A stretch of DNA of 64,000 nt from Cyprinodon diabolis (GCA_030533445.1 CM060075.1:37901719-37965718), one strand, 5' to 3'. Shown: positions 22,804-35,855, counted from the first letter of the stretch. Translations and numbers: made by a program. Notes: generated from the sequence alone by a model not told the origin.

Positions 22804-25140
22804 TTATTAAAACATGTGTTGATATCAGTGGAAACATTGAAAATATAGTTTTATGTCGTTCTGTTCATTAGATCCTCAGTTTGTTTTTGTTTTATTTGAG
22901 TATAAGATCACTTTAAGTTTTGATTGTTGAAAAAAAACTAAAAAGGCTTTATTAAAATACAGTTTTAATGTAATAATCAGTGCTACTTTATTGTAAGTAT
23001 TTTTTTATAATAGCCCTAACAGGCTATATAGATGGAGGCTATTTGTTGTGATGAATGTTACATTAATGGATGATAAATTAATTAAGGTGGAAAAAAATCC
23101 ACAAATCAAATATATATTCAGTATCAGGCAATGCTTGGCTGATTGTTTAATAATTTTGTGCTGTGACATGTAGTCCTATTTAAAAACCAATTGCTGATTG
23201 TAGCAATAAATTATTCAGGCTTTTATTAATAGACCAAACAGAACTAACTGTGAGACACTTCAGCACATAGGACTCCAAAGGAAAGTTTATCTTATATTTG
23301 TTTTATGATAGATTTTCCATCAATAAGTTGCATAATACTAACCTGTTACCATACACCTCCATCAGTAGCAGAAACTCTGTACAGCTTTACTACAGACTTC
23401 TAACCATCAGCACCATCTCTCTGATCTACAATCCAAGTGAGGAGGTGTTCATCTTGAACGCAACTCGTTTCCAGTGAAAGTGGCGCAACAGCAGCTGCAT
23501 CTGTTTCCTCCCACAGATCTGTAACGGTTCTGATCCGTTTCTAACAGTAATCCTCAAACTGAACATAGGAAGCAGATGGAGGAAGGTTCTGATAAAGATA
23601 GTTGGATTTAATTCTGCAAAGGTTTTTATTTTCAGTCTCTGGATGATTTAATGCTGTGAAAATACCTCCCTTACCATTAATAGGAAGAACTTTGCTAAAA
23701 AGAGAAGAAGAAAACAATGAAACTTTAGGAGGGGAGAATGAATGAACCAGAACCAGTTTAATAGATCACCATAGAGCTGTTTGAGGAAGGGAATCAGTTT
23801 GAACCACTAGATATAAAGTGAAGCTGCATTTTTAACTGTATAAATATAAACCCTACTGTTTAAAAACACTTTTGTAAAAGTTAGAGCAGGCAAGTGGGTC
23901 CTTGAGCCCCGCTGTCCTGCAGGTTTTAGAGGTTTCACTGCTTTAGCACAGCTGATCCTGATGATTGCAGTTCAGAAAAAGCCTGTTGATCAGCTATCAA
24001 TGAAAATCAGCTGCTGGAGCAGAGAAAACTCTGAAACCTGCAGAACAGCGGCCCTCAAGGACCGACTTTGGCCTGAGTTAGATTATCAACTTAAGCTTTT
24101 TACTCAAGTAAAAGTCTAAAAGTACCAGTTTTAAAACTACTTTAAGTATAAAAGTAATACAGGAAAAATGTTAAGAAAGAAGCTTAAGTGCACTAAATTA
24201 AATGAAATTTTTTTTTTACAATTCTGGATAATAACTTCCTTATACTTCATTTTCTTAGTTTTATACTGTAACTAATGGCGACAGTGTCAAATTTAACTTT
24301 GCATCATCTTGAAAAACTATTTATTTTGGTACATTATGTGACAAGTTGGTTCAGCACTGAGTCCAACGACAAAGAAATTGTCTGGATGAAACCAATTATT
24401 TGGATGGTTTTTATTTTTTTGAGCGAAACGAAAATTTGCTTAAATGAAACAAAATTATCAAGTCAGTATAAAGTATATATACGTTTGTATATGTAAGATA
24501 ACAGCAAATAAATGTAAGGAGTAGAAGTAAAAAGTTTTCTAAAAAAATAATTAGTCCAATAAAGTATAGGTAGCTAAAAGTTCTACTTAAGGAAGGTAAC
24601 AATTTGTACTTTGTTATTTGACATCTCTGCTTATACTACACCAAGTTAAAGTGATAGAGTCTGATCTGAGGTTAATATCCAGACATAAAGTCATGTTTGT
24701 TTCCATTCCGAGACTGAACCTCTTAGTGAAGGTTTAGAAACATTAGAAACAGTTTTGGTTCTCTTTTTGATGCTGAACCCATGTTTGTTGGACAGTAACG
24801 GGGATTTATTTCTGAACCAAGCATTTAATCAGCTCTGTGCTTTTAAAAAAATGTTGGAATGTTGAAACTGTATCTAATATACAGTCGTATGTTTACATTA
24901 TTATAATCTGCTTACCTTTATCACGGCTGCAGTATATAAAATGAAATATCTGTACTGAGCTAAATGTATTTTTGTTTACACTGTGTTTACAAAATGATAA
25001 TAAAGTGTGTCTGAGTCTAATGGTTACAACCTCATTATGCTGCAATAATAAAGTTAGTAATGACTGAATACCTACTGAGTATAGGAAATGATCTGAAATA
25101 TTATGTTATTGTGTCAAATAATTAATTGTTATTTACAACA
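22804..25140. other. Non-coding stretch with small repeats
   Basis: Contains the duplicate of 20450-20800 (23500-23840), the foldback repeat at 23888-24068 and the inverted duplicate of 6180-6390 (24650-24840). No gene seen. Confidence 0.5.
23888..24068. mobile_element. Short inverted-repeat (MITE-like) element
   Basis: Both ends carry 'GGTCCTTGAG..CCGCTGT.CTGCAGGTTT' in inverted orientation, about 45 bp each. It is a familiar fish interspersed repeat of the hAT-like non-autonomous kind; the class is inferred. Confidence 0.55.
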
Positions 25141-25187
25141 ACTATAATTATTAACTTCATATATATATTCATATATATATAGATATA

Positions 25188-25192
<5 letters not shown>

Positions 25193-25278
<86 letters not shown>
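25193..25278. repeat. (TA)n microsatellite
   Basis: A TA run of about 86 bp, with interrupted TA-rich sequence from about 25158. Confidence 0.95.
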
Positions 25279-25280
<2 letters not shown>

Positions 25281-25649
25281 CTCCATAATTAATTGCTCCA
25301 TAGGTGGCTCTGTCTGGCAAAGAAACGATTAAGCAGATGAGCTCTGAGCCAGTTTTCAACTTAAAGGAATGAAAGACAGCAGGGGACGGAGCAACCGAAC
25401 CCAACACGGTGACGGCAGCCTAGATACCAGGGCGGCCCCGTGCCAGCCTAACCGGGCAGGTGGGGGGAAGCATACCGGACCAGCCCCCGAGCTGATGGTT
25501 CGGTTCGAATGCCCGCTCCAGCCCAGTAGGCGGCCCAGCAGCCCCCCCCCAAAAAATGTTCCTCCTTTTCAGAAAGCCAAATCTGGTCACCCTAGATATG
25601 CTAGCATTTCTATCAACAGCTTACCGACAAAATAATACTTACAGCTTGC

Positions 25650-25921
25650 GGTAGTGATGGCCTTGCGGTCGGAACAGCCCCTCATTTCAGTAAAAGAAGT
25701 TTAGCAAATCCTGCTTTGAACTGTCCAAGATTTTAAAAGCTGTCTTCAGTAAAATGCTGAGAGCAAATGAACAGCTGAGCATCAAACTTTGCAGGGATCG
25801 TCTGATACACAAAAATAATCCATGTCTGCCGTGTCTTTGGATCCTTGGCAAGACTGTGAAAATGTTCCCCTTTCTCCATGCAGCCTAGAACACTGCATTT
25901 ATGCTTGTGTTTCAGGCTCAT
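25650..25921 (-). pseudogene. THAP-type zinc-finger relic, copy 1
   Basis: Minus-strand frame with C-x4-C (CSVLGC), HFHSLAKDP, a conserved Trp (RQTWIIF) and C-x2-H (CSQHF), the C2CH pattern of THAP domains used by P-element-like transposases. Past EDSF the homology continues in frame through two stop codons (GQFKAGFAKLLLLK, then a GAVPT-like stretch), so it is dead. The zinc ligands are intact here. Confidence 0.65.
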
Positions 25922-26256
25922 TATTAATAGAGAAACTGCCTGCTTTGCAATTCTTGTAGAAATAAACCCAACTGCAGGCTAAACAGCTAAACTGATGTCT
26001 TACATCTACCTTTATTCATGTTCTGGGGCCAGTGAACCAGTGGGCTGGTCTGTATGTACATTAGGTGCATGGCGAAAGTACAGGCCAGAACCAAATAAGG
26101 CAACATCCCAGAATTGACGTCAATTCAGGGGTTCCTTTGGATTCGCCTTTTTTATGGTGGAAGTTTATAATTGCGAGATTTGCATAGAAAGGAGGTGTCG
26201 ATGGGGTTTGAACTTCTCTGTTCATCCATTTCACCCACTGAGCTATGGTTATTCAT

Positions 26257-26613
26257 CTATGACAATGGAAACTGGGTTTTGCATTCTATGACTCCTTTAA
26301 GCGTTGCCCTAAAATTAGACAGGATGTCTGCCTCACAGACTAAAACTGGTAGTTGGTTCCACAGGAGAGGAACCTGATAACTAAAAGATCTGCCTCCCAT
26401 TCTATTTTTAGAAATTCTAGGAACCACTTGTAAATCTGCAGATAGAAAATGAAGTGCTCTGTTAATAACATCAGGAAAGATTCGATCTCTGATATAAGAT
26501 AGAGCTTGGCAATTCAAGGCTTTATATGTAAGAAGGAGGAATTTAAATTCTATTCTGGATTTAACATGAAACCAATGAAGAGAAGCTAGGTGTTGTGGGA
26601 TAAAAGTATTCAA
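26257..26613 (-). mobile_element. LINE reverse-transcriptase C-terminal fragment, copy 1
   Basis: About 118 codons, open, with the familiar fish LINE C-terminal motif order: LASLHWFHVKSRIEFK, LLTYKALN, VVPRISKNR, GGRSFSYQVPLLWNQLP. Upstream RT and endonuclease are absent. Clade not resolved (CR1/L2/Rex-like). Confidence 0.65.
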
Positions 26614-27091
26614 CTATTCACCCCAGTTAAATAAATGGAGATCGATGGATTTCACTCAGTCAGCACTTTATTTCCATATCTTACCAAAGAGAGGACAGAG
26701 CATCATACAGCCCTTATTGCTTGGTAATCAGCCCTGTTCTGCCTGGGCAGAGTGTTCCCCTTAATTACAACAATGGAAAGTAGTCAGAGTCAAAACAAAT
26801 TACTAACACTTTGGTTAAACAGTAACATGTTATGAATAAACCTTAAGAAAGAATCTGGTTTGTTTTGGGAAGAAGCTATGTCTGGTCTACGGCACCCTCA
26901 CACAGGAGAATTGTGTGGCACTGCAGGTGAAACAGACTGAGTGAAAACTTTTATAGCGAGTAAATAGGATAAATTAATATATGAAATAAGAGAAATCTAA
27001 ATTTTCTGACCACACCAGGACAATCCATTTTTAATTTCCATCTTAAATGTTCAGGTTTTCTCTGAATCTCCTTCATGTTTTGTTCTTCCAG

Positions 27092-27267
27092 CAGCTGCTG
27101 ATGTCTCCCAACCTCAGAGACCGACTGTGGATCCAGAACCAGAAAGTCCAGGAAGAATCGGCCTCTATGTTTCTCTGGTTCTGATAGCAGCAGCAGCAGC
27201 AGCTCTGATGTTCAAACTCCTCCTAATTTACTGTTTCAAAGCATCAAGCTCGAACTCAGTCATTTAA
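27092..27267 (+). CDS. Orphan transmembrane/tail exon C of the Ig V-set family
   Basis: An acceptor (TTCCAG) is followed by an open phase-1 exon encoding a stalk (SQPQRPTVDPEPESPGR), an Ala-rich membrane helix (GLYVSLVLIA, then Ala/Leu/Met) and a short tail (YCFKASSSNSVI, stop). It closely matches the last exon of gene F and more loosely that of B. No V exon lies between gene B and here. It may be a leftover of a deleted paralog or an alternative last exon for B, 13 kb upstream. Both ideas are inference. Confidence 0.7.
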
Positions 27268-27315
27268 CAGAACCCTGAAGGTTCTGAAGCTGCTGTAGGA
27301 GTCCAGGTCCACTTG

Positions 27316-29300
27316 CCCTTATTTCCTAAGATCCATTTTCTTTCCATGGACCAAGTAGTAGGCCTGAGGCCATGTTTTAACACAAATGTTTTAAAGAAAT
27401 TGTTTAATAAAATATTGTGGGCTATTCTGTGTTCTGGTGCATCTTGTTTAAAAAGTTCTGCCCTTTGTGGGTCACATTTCAATGAAGTGTAAATGAGTAT
27501 CAATCTGTATAATACTTAATTTAAAATAACATTATTAAAGTTTGAAGAGGTTACACTTATAATGTTCTACAGCAGTAGATGAACAAAATGGTCCTGAGGC
27601 AGAATTACACTGAAGGCTGGAGGTCAGATCTAAATTTCCTCCAAGAAAAGTTCATTCAACATTGATGCAATAAACTTAGATAATTGGACAGATTATTAGA
27701 TAAGCGTTGAAATAACAGTTAGGGAGTTTAATTAGATTCTCAACCCTGAAAATTGACACTTTAGATTTTGCTCTGTGGATTAAGGATGAAATATGGAGGA
27801 GATGATGCAGATCTTCAGGTCAGGATGTGATTCAATGTGAATGAAGCCACTGAACTACAGATCCTTCAGTAAAGATGTTTAGGATCCTCAGTTAAACAGG
27901 TTTAATCTGAACTGAGAGGAAAGAACCAGAGAACCAGAATCACAGAGAAACTCTGACATTGGGTCAGAACCTGATGGTATGAAGACATTTTTCCATCCAG
28001 ACTCATTGTTCCTGAATGATTGATCCATTAATGAGTTTTCCTTCTTTCCAGGCAGCTTGTGTCTCTTCACATGTTACAGATTCAACTGCAGCTGTCAGAG
28101 TTGCTGCTTCTAGTTTAGCAGCTGTTTAAATCACTGAGGCTGAGTTTGGTTCTTTGATCCAGTTCAACTTTAGAACTAGAAGAACCTCTGGGAGCTGGAT
28201 CTGATTACACCTTCTGTCCTTTTAAATTACTTTCTGATGCAAACAAACCAATTTCAGTTTCTGGTTCTGGGCTCACTTAAATATAAAGAGATATTCTGGG
28301 CTGAATGAAAGTGAAAATATTTTAGAAAAATAAATGAAGTGAATCAGCGAACAGTTCTGAAGGCCTCAGAGAGGATTTGGTTCTGAGCTTCTTCTCTAAC
28401 TGTTTCCATGATCTGGGTCTGCAGAGGAAGAGGAACCAGCAGAACCTTCATCACCTCCTCATTTCACCTAAACTGATTAAAGATGTGTTTCTGTTAGAGG
28501 TCTGAGACTACAGGTTCTAAGAGGGAACCAGACCTGAGAACCTTAGAACCTGAGGTCCACCAGACTGTTGGAGTCTAGATGACAGGACAACAGATCTGTT
28601 TGTCTTTTCTATCTATTGTTTGTGTCTTAAACCATCTGAAGCTGACGGTTATTCTTTTATTAGTTTATGGCTGGGTTTATTTTCTGAAGTTTGTTTATTT
28701 TATACAGAAAAATTCTCTCCAGGCACCAAAACTCATTTGTTCATCTTTAGAATAAAAATAATGAATGATCCACATAAATGCTTAGAAATGTCGGCACTAA
28801 ACTTACATTGCTGAGGCTCTCTGCACTGTGAGGAAGGATTATAAGTGCTGATCTACTGAGCTGAACCGGAAGCAAAGATAAAAATGCTTCTGCTTTTTAA
28901 CAAAATTAGGAAGTTTTCAGTTGCCATGATAAACGTATTTCAAAATGGAGCTGAGGAGACTTATAAGGTTAACTCTGCATCAGGTCATCTAACTGATTCC
29001 TTTGTAGGTATGAGTTATTATTTGTATTATGTGGGTTAATAGTAAGTAACAGAAATTGTTAGTTCATATTTATTTTGCTGCACTTCCCTCTAAAAATCGA
29101 ATAAATTCAGGCATTTATTGCTGTAACTTTGTGTTTCTCCATATCTGTCCAGGTTGATCTAATAGATGGAAACAGACCTTCTGGACTCAACAGACAGACT
29201 GATCTGAGCTGCTATTAAAGCTGGAACAGCTGATGGACTTTATTACTGTGATCACAGCTCTTTATCTGCTGCATTGGTTCTGATGCTTCTGTTCTGTTGA
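27316..29300. other. Non-coding stretch with duplicated gene-flank blocks
   Basis: 27780-28080 matches 40300-40490, and 28410-28540 matches 11306-11450 and 40690-40760. These are sequences that precede the upstream exons in other units, so this marks a unit boundary whose gene is missing. No gene seen. Confidence 0.5.
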
Positions 29301-29309
29301 TAAATTCAT

Positions 29310-29841
29310 ATTTATTCACATAATCAGAAAAATTATTCACAGAAGAAACTATCAAACATGAGCTTCCGATGTTTAAACGCCTTTATTTCATAACGTTCAA
29401 ATAAATATTAAATAAATATAATAAATACGAACAAAATACATTTTGCAGCTTAAAATTTCGAATCTTGCTGCCATTTGATAATATTAAGTCAAAAAGTATT
29501 TTTATTTTGAAACTGATGGTTAAAATTGGTAAAACTGAAACCCCTCTTTTAAAATATGTAAAAGTGTTTGTATTGGAGCGCCATCTGGTGGTGATTTAAT
29601 GAACTGTGTTCCTCTTCAGCTGAAGGTCTGATCCTGTAACATGAGGAACATCTGGCTGATTGGATCAGTTCCCTTTGATTGGTTCTGTTCTAATGTTCAC
29701 CTTCAGAACCTCATCAGAACCTCTTCATTTCTGTATCTAATGGTGAAGAAGCAGCAGTGGATTTATTGATGTATTTATTCTTAGTTTTTAATAGATTTAT
29801 TTCCTCTCCCATGACCTGAACTGATGTTTCTAACTTTAGCA
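29310..29841. repeat. Direct duplicate of 53210-53705
   Basis: Shared runs such as GGAGCGCCATCTGGTGGTG and GGAACATCTGGCTGATTGG mark the downstream edge of two duplication units. Copy 2 continues uninterrupted after CTTTAGCA, where copy 1 meets the hAT-like element at 29842. Confidence 0.75.
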
Positions 29842-31500
29842 CAAGGGCGTAGGTTTTATTTCAGCTTTTGCAAAAATATGCATGCTCTTTTTTATGCTCA
29901 AAGTAAGCATCAGGGCACATTTCGTTTAAAGAGAAAAGCAGCATTTCTTGCTACATTTATACAAATTTTATAAGCACTACACACACTAGATGCTGTTTAT
30001 CAATGTTTGAAGCATCATCAGCTCTGATAAATGTGGAATTAGGAGAGAATTTTTTCCACTTTGAAAAGGGGTTCCATTTAAACTTATCGGCGACTAAGAC
30101 AGAAGGTGAATTTCTGTCTATATAAAAAATATAGTCTAAATATGACTGTTGGATTTATCCTGTATTTTCTTTTGAGGATATAGAATTGTGCAGAGGTAAA
30201 CAGAGTTAAAACACACCCTTATCTTTTTTTATGCTCTCTCTGTATCATGAATTACAAAAAAATAATACATTAAAGGGACGGCAAAAAAATGTATTGTATC
30301 TGCAGTACATGTGTAAAGGAACTAAAACAGGAACTTAGAATGAGCATTTAAAATATAACTTCACTATAATAGCTGTATATCTGGGCTCTAGTCACCCCTT
30401 CTGTCTGATATTTATATTGCATAATAATAATTAAATTTACTCTTTAATTTGTAATTAAAATCATTTAGACATCATCTGAAGCACTGAAGGGCCAGCTGCT
30501 AAACCTTCAAGCTGCCCTGCATCATTATTACTGGATATCTGTGTTTCCTATAATCTTATAATGTTTCTATTATAAAAGTATGTTTTTGATATTAAACATT
30601 AAATGTAATACAACCTTTCATCATCATCCTATATTGCTTAATGTCTGACTGTTAAAATAGCTCCTTATGTCTATTTTCTTTTTAGTGGCATTATCTACAA
30701 AGCATAACACTAAGAATGAGCCTAAGTTTATTCAAATATAAAATCACTTTTAACAATTATAAAAGACAATATAACACTATCTTATCTGTAATGTAATAAT
30801 ATCCAAGATAAACAGCCAGATTCAAGCATTTTTACCAGATGCTAATGTTTGTACTAATTTACTTATAAACTGTTGGGAAATGATGTAAAATTAAGTCAAT
30901 GTAAATAATGTTCCTCTGTTTGTCTTTATCCTTTTTCTAGAAGTAGAAATAGTCAATTAAATAGCTCTATTATTATATGGAACCCTAGTTACGCTTTACA
31001 AACTAGAACTAGCAGATGTTCAGGCGCTATCTCATGTTGTTATAACCTATAAAAAAAACAACCTGCTATTTATACCTGAAATGCCTCAAAGGGTCGTCAA
31101 AAATGAAAAAAGTTAAATTAATAGTAAGCAAAGAGGTATTGGAAAAAGGGAAAGCCTCACATTTTCTTTTTCAGTCGGCTGTGGCTAAGAATCTGAATTT
31201 TTCATAGCTTAGCTCAGATCTCCTGTCTGACTCAGAATATTTAGTTTTATAAACGAAAAATAAAAAGGTTTTTGTTGATATTATACTTCAAAATTAAATG
31301 AAAGTTTTTGTGAGATGCTAATGTTGGTTCCATAAATCAAAACACTCTCTTGCTTCTTTACAGAACTGCAATCAGATGCGTTCACCTGTTTTTGTGTAGA
31401 TATATATATATATTTTTTAATTGGGAATAGTTTCATAGCTTAATATTAATTGTAGCGACCACAAATATATATTTTATATAATAAAATTAATAATTTTGCG
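29842..31500. mobile_element. Second hAT-type element (relative of 20901-22795), right end lost
   Basis: It begins CAAGGGCGTAGGTTTTATTT like the first copy and follows it over more than 1 kb with many substitutions. It lacks the nested MITE. The sequence up to its left end is CTTTAGCA, and the duplicate at 53690-53705 shows that site without the insert. A clean right terminus was not found. Confidence 0.65.
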
Positions 31501-31699
31501 CTCAAAGCAGAAATCTGCTTCCTGATCTGTTGAAGAACCAATAGTTTGCATCCAATCTTTTAAATAAACAGTGTTAGTTTTTTAAATATATAAGAATTAT
31601 GCTCTAATTTGTAGTTACCGATCTGTTTTTACTATATCTTAATTTGACAAACTGGATCTTCTCGTTGTTCTTTTCCCTGTTTGGTTCGATTGCAATAGC

Positions 31700-32512
31700 G
31701 GATCTTGACCTGGCCGGACCGAAGCAGATCCTGAACATTTAGAGAATGTTTTTTCATGATCTGGCCTGTTTGCTCCTCCTTAATTAGTAATTCCTTTCAC
31801 CTGTTGTTTTCCCTCCTTGCCTCAATTAGAATTTATTCCTCTCACCTGTTTCCTCTTGGTTATATTCAGTTCATCCTGAGCATTCAGTGCCAGATCATTA
31901 ACTGTTTTTCTGTTAGCCTGTCTGTTCAGTTTATTTCCTTGGTTCATGTCCTGGATCCTGGCAGCCAGTGGAAAGAGGGTTTTGTGTCTTTCTCATCTCC
32001 TAATTGTCCACTGTTCCTCCCCCGAGGAGTCCTCTGGGTTTTTGGCTCTATATGTGGGGAGGTTCAGTCTTTATCCAAGTAAGCCTGGCTCCAGGGAGGA
32101 GACCAGTTTAAAGGTCCTGCATCAAGTTCTGGTTCCACGTCCTGTCTCGGCTACCATCTTCCACTGAACCTGCTCATCTGCACCTGATCCTGTCTGCTCC
32201 TGTGTGTGACCACCTGGTCGCGCTGTCAGACTCTGAACCCTCCTGGAAGCCTGTGGATGCCTGGAAGTCTGGATCCTGCCTCCTGTTTCTGTTCCTTCCT
32301 GATCTGGATCCTGTCCCTGTCTTTTCTAGATCCCTGACCAGGATCAGCTTCCAGCATGTCCTCTGGGACTGCAGCACTTGGGGACATACTAGGACTGCAG
32401 TGTCCGCAAGCCACAGCTCCACTTTAGTTTTTGTTAATTTAATAAACCTTTTTGAACTTTCCTACTGACTGTCTCTCCTTGAATACTGGGTCCATCTGTC
32501 CTCGGTTCATGA
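31700..32512 (+). repeat. Probable solo LTR (gypsy-like)
   Basis: About 0.8 kb rich in C/T and 'CCTG' words, with AATAAA at about 32439 and an end in GTTCATGAC, resembles fish gypsy LTRs. No internal element flanks it. Its left boundary is uncertain. Open frames here look spurious. Confidence 0.4.
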
Positions 32513-32548
32513 CGTGTTTGGCTCAACCTGCTGCTGTGAAGCAGGATT

Positions 32549-32645
32549 CTCCACCATGAACAGAATCAAAAATAAATCTGGATCCAGGCTCAAAATGAGC
32601 ACCTTGATGTGCTTGAGAATGGCTTAGTCTCCATTCAAACCCAGG
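32549..32645 (+). mobile_element. hAT transposase C-terminal relic
   Basis: A stretch of about 30 codons beginning CEAGFSTMNRIKNKS and continuing SRLKMSTLMCLR matches the dimerisation region of fish hAT transposases before a stop. Nothing of the catalytic core was seen. Confidence 0.55.
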
Positions 32646-33700
32646 TTTAAAGCCTTGCAGGGCAGCATAAAGCCCACTGCGAACATTAAGCCAGAAAAAA
32701 GAAAGAAAATAACAACCGGTCGCTTCAGGTGTTTTATAAAATATGTGAATCAGGAAATTGTCTGTATACCAAACTATTGTTGTTCTTTACTTAAAAAACA
32801 CTTTAGATTCTAAAATAAAATAAAAATTACACATTTTTTACACATTCAATGTATAACCTGAATGCATAAACACCGCATTTTATTTCAGAGTTAAATTCTG
32901 TTTAAAGTAACATAATTAAAAATGTCTCCAGACCTTTACTGGTTGATGATTTTCTTTATTCTGTCCCGCTGATTTTTAATTGGTTACCCCTGATATAAGG
33001 GTTGGGGATGACGAGCCTGCAGTTACAGGATTTAAAGGTTTCTGTTTTTGTATTTAGCTAAAAATAAGCCCAAACACAGCTTTCAACGCCACACATTTAT
33101 TCATTATATTATTGCTTTCATATTGCTGAGAATGCAACAGTAACAAAATAAAAATATTATAATGTACAGATAAACTTGTTCCTTTAAGTGGCTCTTTTGT
33201 AATGGCTCAGAAACATCAGCAACATTAATAACAAATAAAAACAGGAAAAAAACTGAGATGTTTTGCTTTTTCTTAAACTAGCAAAGAACAGACTATTTAA
33301 ACACCTGCTTTTGTCAAACTTATTGCATTAAAATACTAATTTAAAAGGCTACTTACACTCATCTTTTTTTTTTTTTTTTTTTTTTTATAAATCAACCCGT
33401 CTACTACTCTTTTTATTGGAAATGATAAGCATCTCCCTCAAATGAGTTTTTGGAATTTTGAAATTTAATACATGCAGGGAAGGTGGAAATTGATGAGTAG
33501 GTGGGAAAACTGCTGATCTACAATCTGATTATAAATGTGTTTGTTTGTGTTTGTGTTAGAGGTCAGTGTCCTGGTTTTAAGGACATATCTACAGTACTAA
33601 TGTGAAATCTGTTTATTCAAAGTTGGTTTTTAGCCCAAGAGTCAAACTTAGGAGGATGAAGAAAAACAAGAAAATGAGGAAGCAAAGCATGACCCTCTGA
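32646..33700. other. Non-coding stretch
   Basis: AT-rich intergenic DNA with a T homopolymer near 33365-33386 and, at 33530-33600, the block that precedes the upstream exon in each duplicated unit. No gene seen. Confidence 0.5.
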
Positions 33701-33749
33701 GGTCTGATAATTCATCACGAGCTCCTCATCTGAGAGGGAGGATCTCCTG

Positions 33750-33883
33750 TCTTCTCCAACACCAGTTGCTCTGATGTTGCTCATGTTTCTCAGATTGATC
33801 CTTTATCTCAGAGACGTTGTAGCAGAGAGACTGAGGAGTTTAATGATCATCCTCTGTGTCATGAAAAGAAGAAGAGAAACTGG
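33750..33883 (+). other. Upstream non-coding exon (exon 0) of gene E
   Basis: Matches the exon-0 block of gene B and ends at the donor TGG|gtaagt. An upstream ORF starting at ATGATCATCCTC would, after splicing to the signal exon, run into a TGA overlapping the main ATG. This could lower translation of the main frame; that is inference. Confidence 0.6.
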
Positions 33884-34595
33884 GTAAGTTTATGATGTTT
33901 TCTGTTGGTTCCTTTGACTGAAATTCAAAGTTGGTTTAATAGAAACCTTTTTATTTTTTCCAACAATATGTTGGAACAATCTGTGTGTATCCACCTGTAG
34001 CACAGCTCAGTGTATCTATAACAATGACTTTGGATCCATAAACTGTTTATTAAGAGTTTATTGAATGATCAAGAGGTTCAGTAATATTAATCTGATCCTC
34101 CCTACAATCAAAATAAAGAAGGATGATTTAATCCAGGTTCCTCTGATGGTTGGAGTTCTAGTGTGGATGAATGTGGATCTAGTGGAAAGAGCTTTGAATG
34201 ATCGACATGATTAGAAAATTCAGTCCATTTAGCATTTATAGTCTCAGCAGATCAGATCAATTTACTATCAACAGTTTTTAATCTTTTATTTCTGGGTATC
34301 TAGAATATTAAAGAACTAAAGTTGATTGAAAGGATCATGAAGGTTTAACAGCAAAGGCAGAGATAGATTTAGTTGGATTGAGATTAAAATGTCTTGTTGG
34401 ATGATGTTGATTCTGATCTCGGCTCTGTTCCAGATTCAAACCTGCAGTAAACACAGATCTCTATCAGAACCATCAGAGGAACTGAAGGTAATGAAGGTTG
34501 AAGGTCAGACTGTAGATGATCCTTGTTGTCTGTCAGTGATGTTGGAGCTGATGTGTTGCTGACTCTCCTCCTCTGTCTCCTCTCCTCAGGAGAAG

Positions 34596-35480
34596 ATGAT
34601 CTCCAGCATCCTGCTGCTCATCATCATCAACTCATGTCTCTGTGGTCAGTTTCCATCTTCTCTTTGTTCTAAATCCATCAATAATCAGTGAAAAGTCTGT
34701 CAGTGAAGGTAACACTTCAATCCTCCAGCTGCATTTGATCAAGCGGTTTGACTAGAAGAGAATCAAGCAGAGCTCTGACAGCACAGAGACCATCATGAGA
34801 CAGAAACCTCTAGAGATGGAGTTTAAAGACTCCCATGTTCCAGTTCTCAGTGTGTCTGCTCCTCTCTTTCCCTCTCTGTCTCCTCAGCAGCAACATTTGT
34901 AGTGAATGTGACACAGAGCTCCTATCAGGCAGAGGAGAACCACAACATCACTCTGGAGTGGACCTTCACCACCAGACCCAACAGAACCCTGAGAAAACTG
35001 TTTATCTACTGTGAACTATTAGCTCCTCCCAGAGGATCAGTCCTCTATCATGTCCATGATGGTGTTGAGGTGTCAGAGTCTCAGGATGAACAGTTTTCAG
35101 GACGAGTCCAGAGTGACAAAGACGTCCTCAGAGAAGGACGAATCAGACTCCATGTGTCCAGACTGAGGACTGAAGACTCTGGTCTGTATCTCTGTGATGT
35201 AAAGACTGATGATGGCTTCAACTCTGGAAGATGTTACCTTAACGTCTCTGGTATGTTTATGCAGAAGATCCTAAATATTTGGTTCTTTTCATCAGTTAAA
35301 TGTTTTAACTTCACATAAATAAATCCAATGTTTCTGCTTTTCTTCACAGCAGGAAAGAAACTAATTAAACCTGAGAGAAAAGCTGAAACTCCAACCAATG
35401 GGAGCAGAGGAAGACTTGCAGTGTTGATTGGACTGATAGTGATGCAGCTGCTTTGCCCCCTCTGTGATCGTCTATTGTAA
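34596..35480 (+). CDS. Ig V-set gene E: single-V membrane protein with very short tail
   Basis: Exons: signal 34596-34644, V 34888-35250, last 35350-35480. All are phase 1 with GT-AG introns; about 180 residues. The V exon has ITLEW, IYCELL, HVHDGVEV, GRVQSDKD, EDSGLYLC and GRCYLNVS. Its last exon differs from that of B and F: a basic stalk (KKLIKPERKAETPTNGSRGR) and a hydrophobic end (LAVLIGLIVMQLLCPL, then CDRLL and stop), giving either a tail-less transmembrane protein or possibly a lipid-anchored one. It is the intact counterpart of gene A. Exon 0 lies at 33750-33883; the 3' UTR contains a Tc1 relic and an AATAAA near 36405. Confidence 0.85.
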
Positions 35481-35639
35481 AAAAAAAAAAAAAAAAAAGA
35501 AACACCCCTTTATTTGGTGAAATTATCTCCAGCAAAAGAAGAAGTTCCTTATAGAAGAGAAAATGAGAACCAGAAGGTCCAGAAATCTAATTTAATGTTT
35601 TTATCCGAATGAGTCAAACTTTCCTTCAGCAGTTTAACA

Positions 35640-35855
35640 GAACCATGAAGGTCTATTAAGCTGCTTCTGGACAGATGGCTTCATGTTGGACTCTAGAACA
35701 TTCTGGTTTTCAAAGGAATCTTTGTTGGACTCAATGACTTTAAGGTATTGAGGTCCTTTGGCTGTAAAACCAGCCCACATCATCAGTCCTCCACTACCGT
35801 GCCTGACAGCTGGTTTGGTTTTAGAATAGAAGTCTGGAGCTTCGTTCAGCTGCAA
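35640..35855 (-). mobile_element. Old Tc1/mariner transposase fragment in the 3' UTR of gene E
   Basis: Inverted equivalent of 892-1090 with the same motif order. It lacks the later insertion found in gene A and so preserves the empty target site. Confidence 0.65.

Larger units (their letters stand above)
25294..27315. repeat. Segmental duplicate (copy 1) of 49788-51732
   Basis: Near-identical over about 2 kb apart from small indels (for example about 50 bp present near 25540 and absent near 50027). It contains a THAP relic, a LINE 3' fragment and, at its right end, the transmembrane exon C. Copy 2 ends in the equivalent exon of gene F. Confidence 0.9.

Noticed and set aside
22427..22810. 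127-codon frame with basic composition
   Set aside because: It runs to the right end of a hAT-type non-autonomous element and past its target duplication, with no transposase motif.
31756..32468. Overlapping frames around 32 kb
   Set aside because: They lie in a probable LTR, show no domain and are open on both strands, as is common in pyrimidine-rich LTRs.
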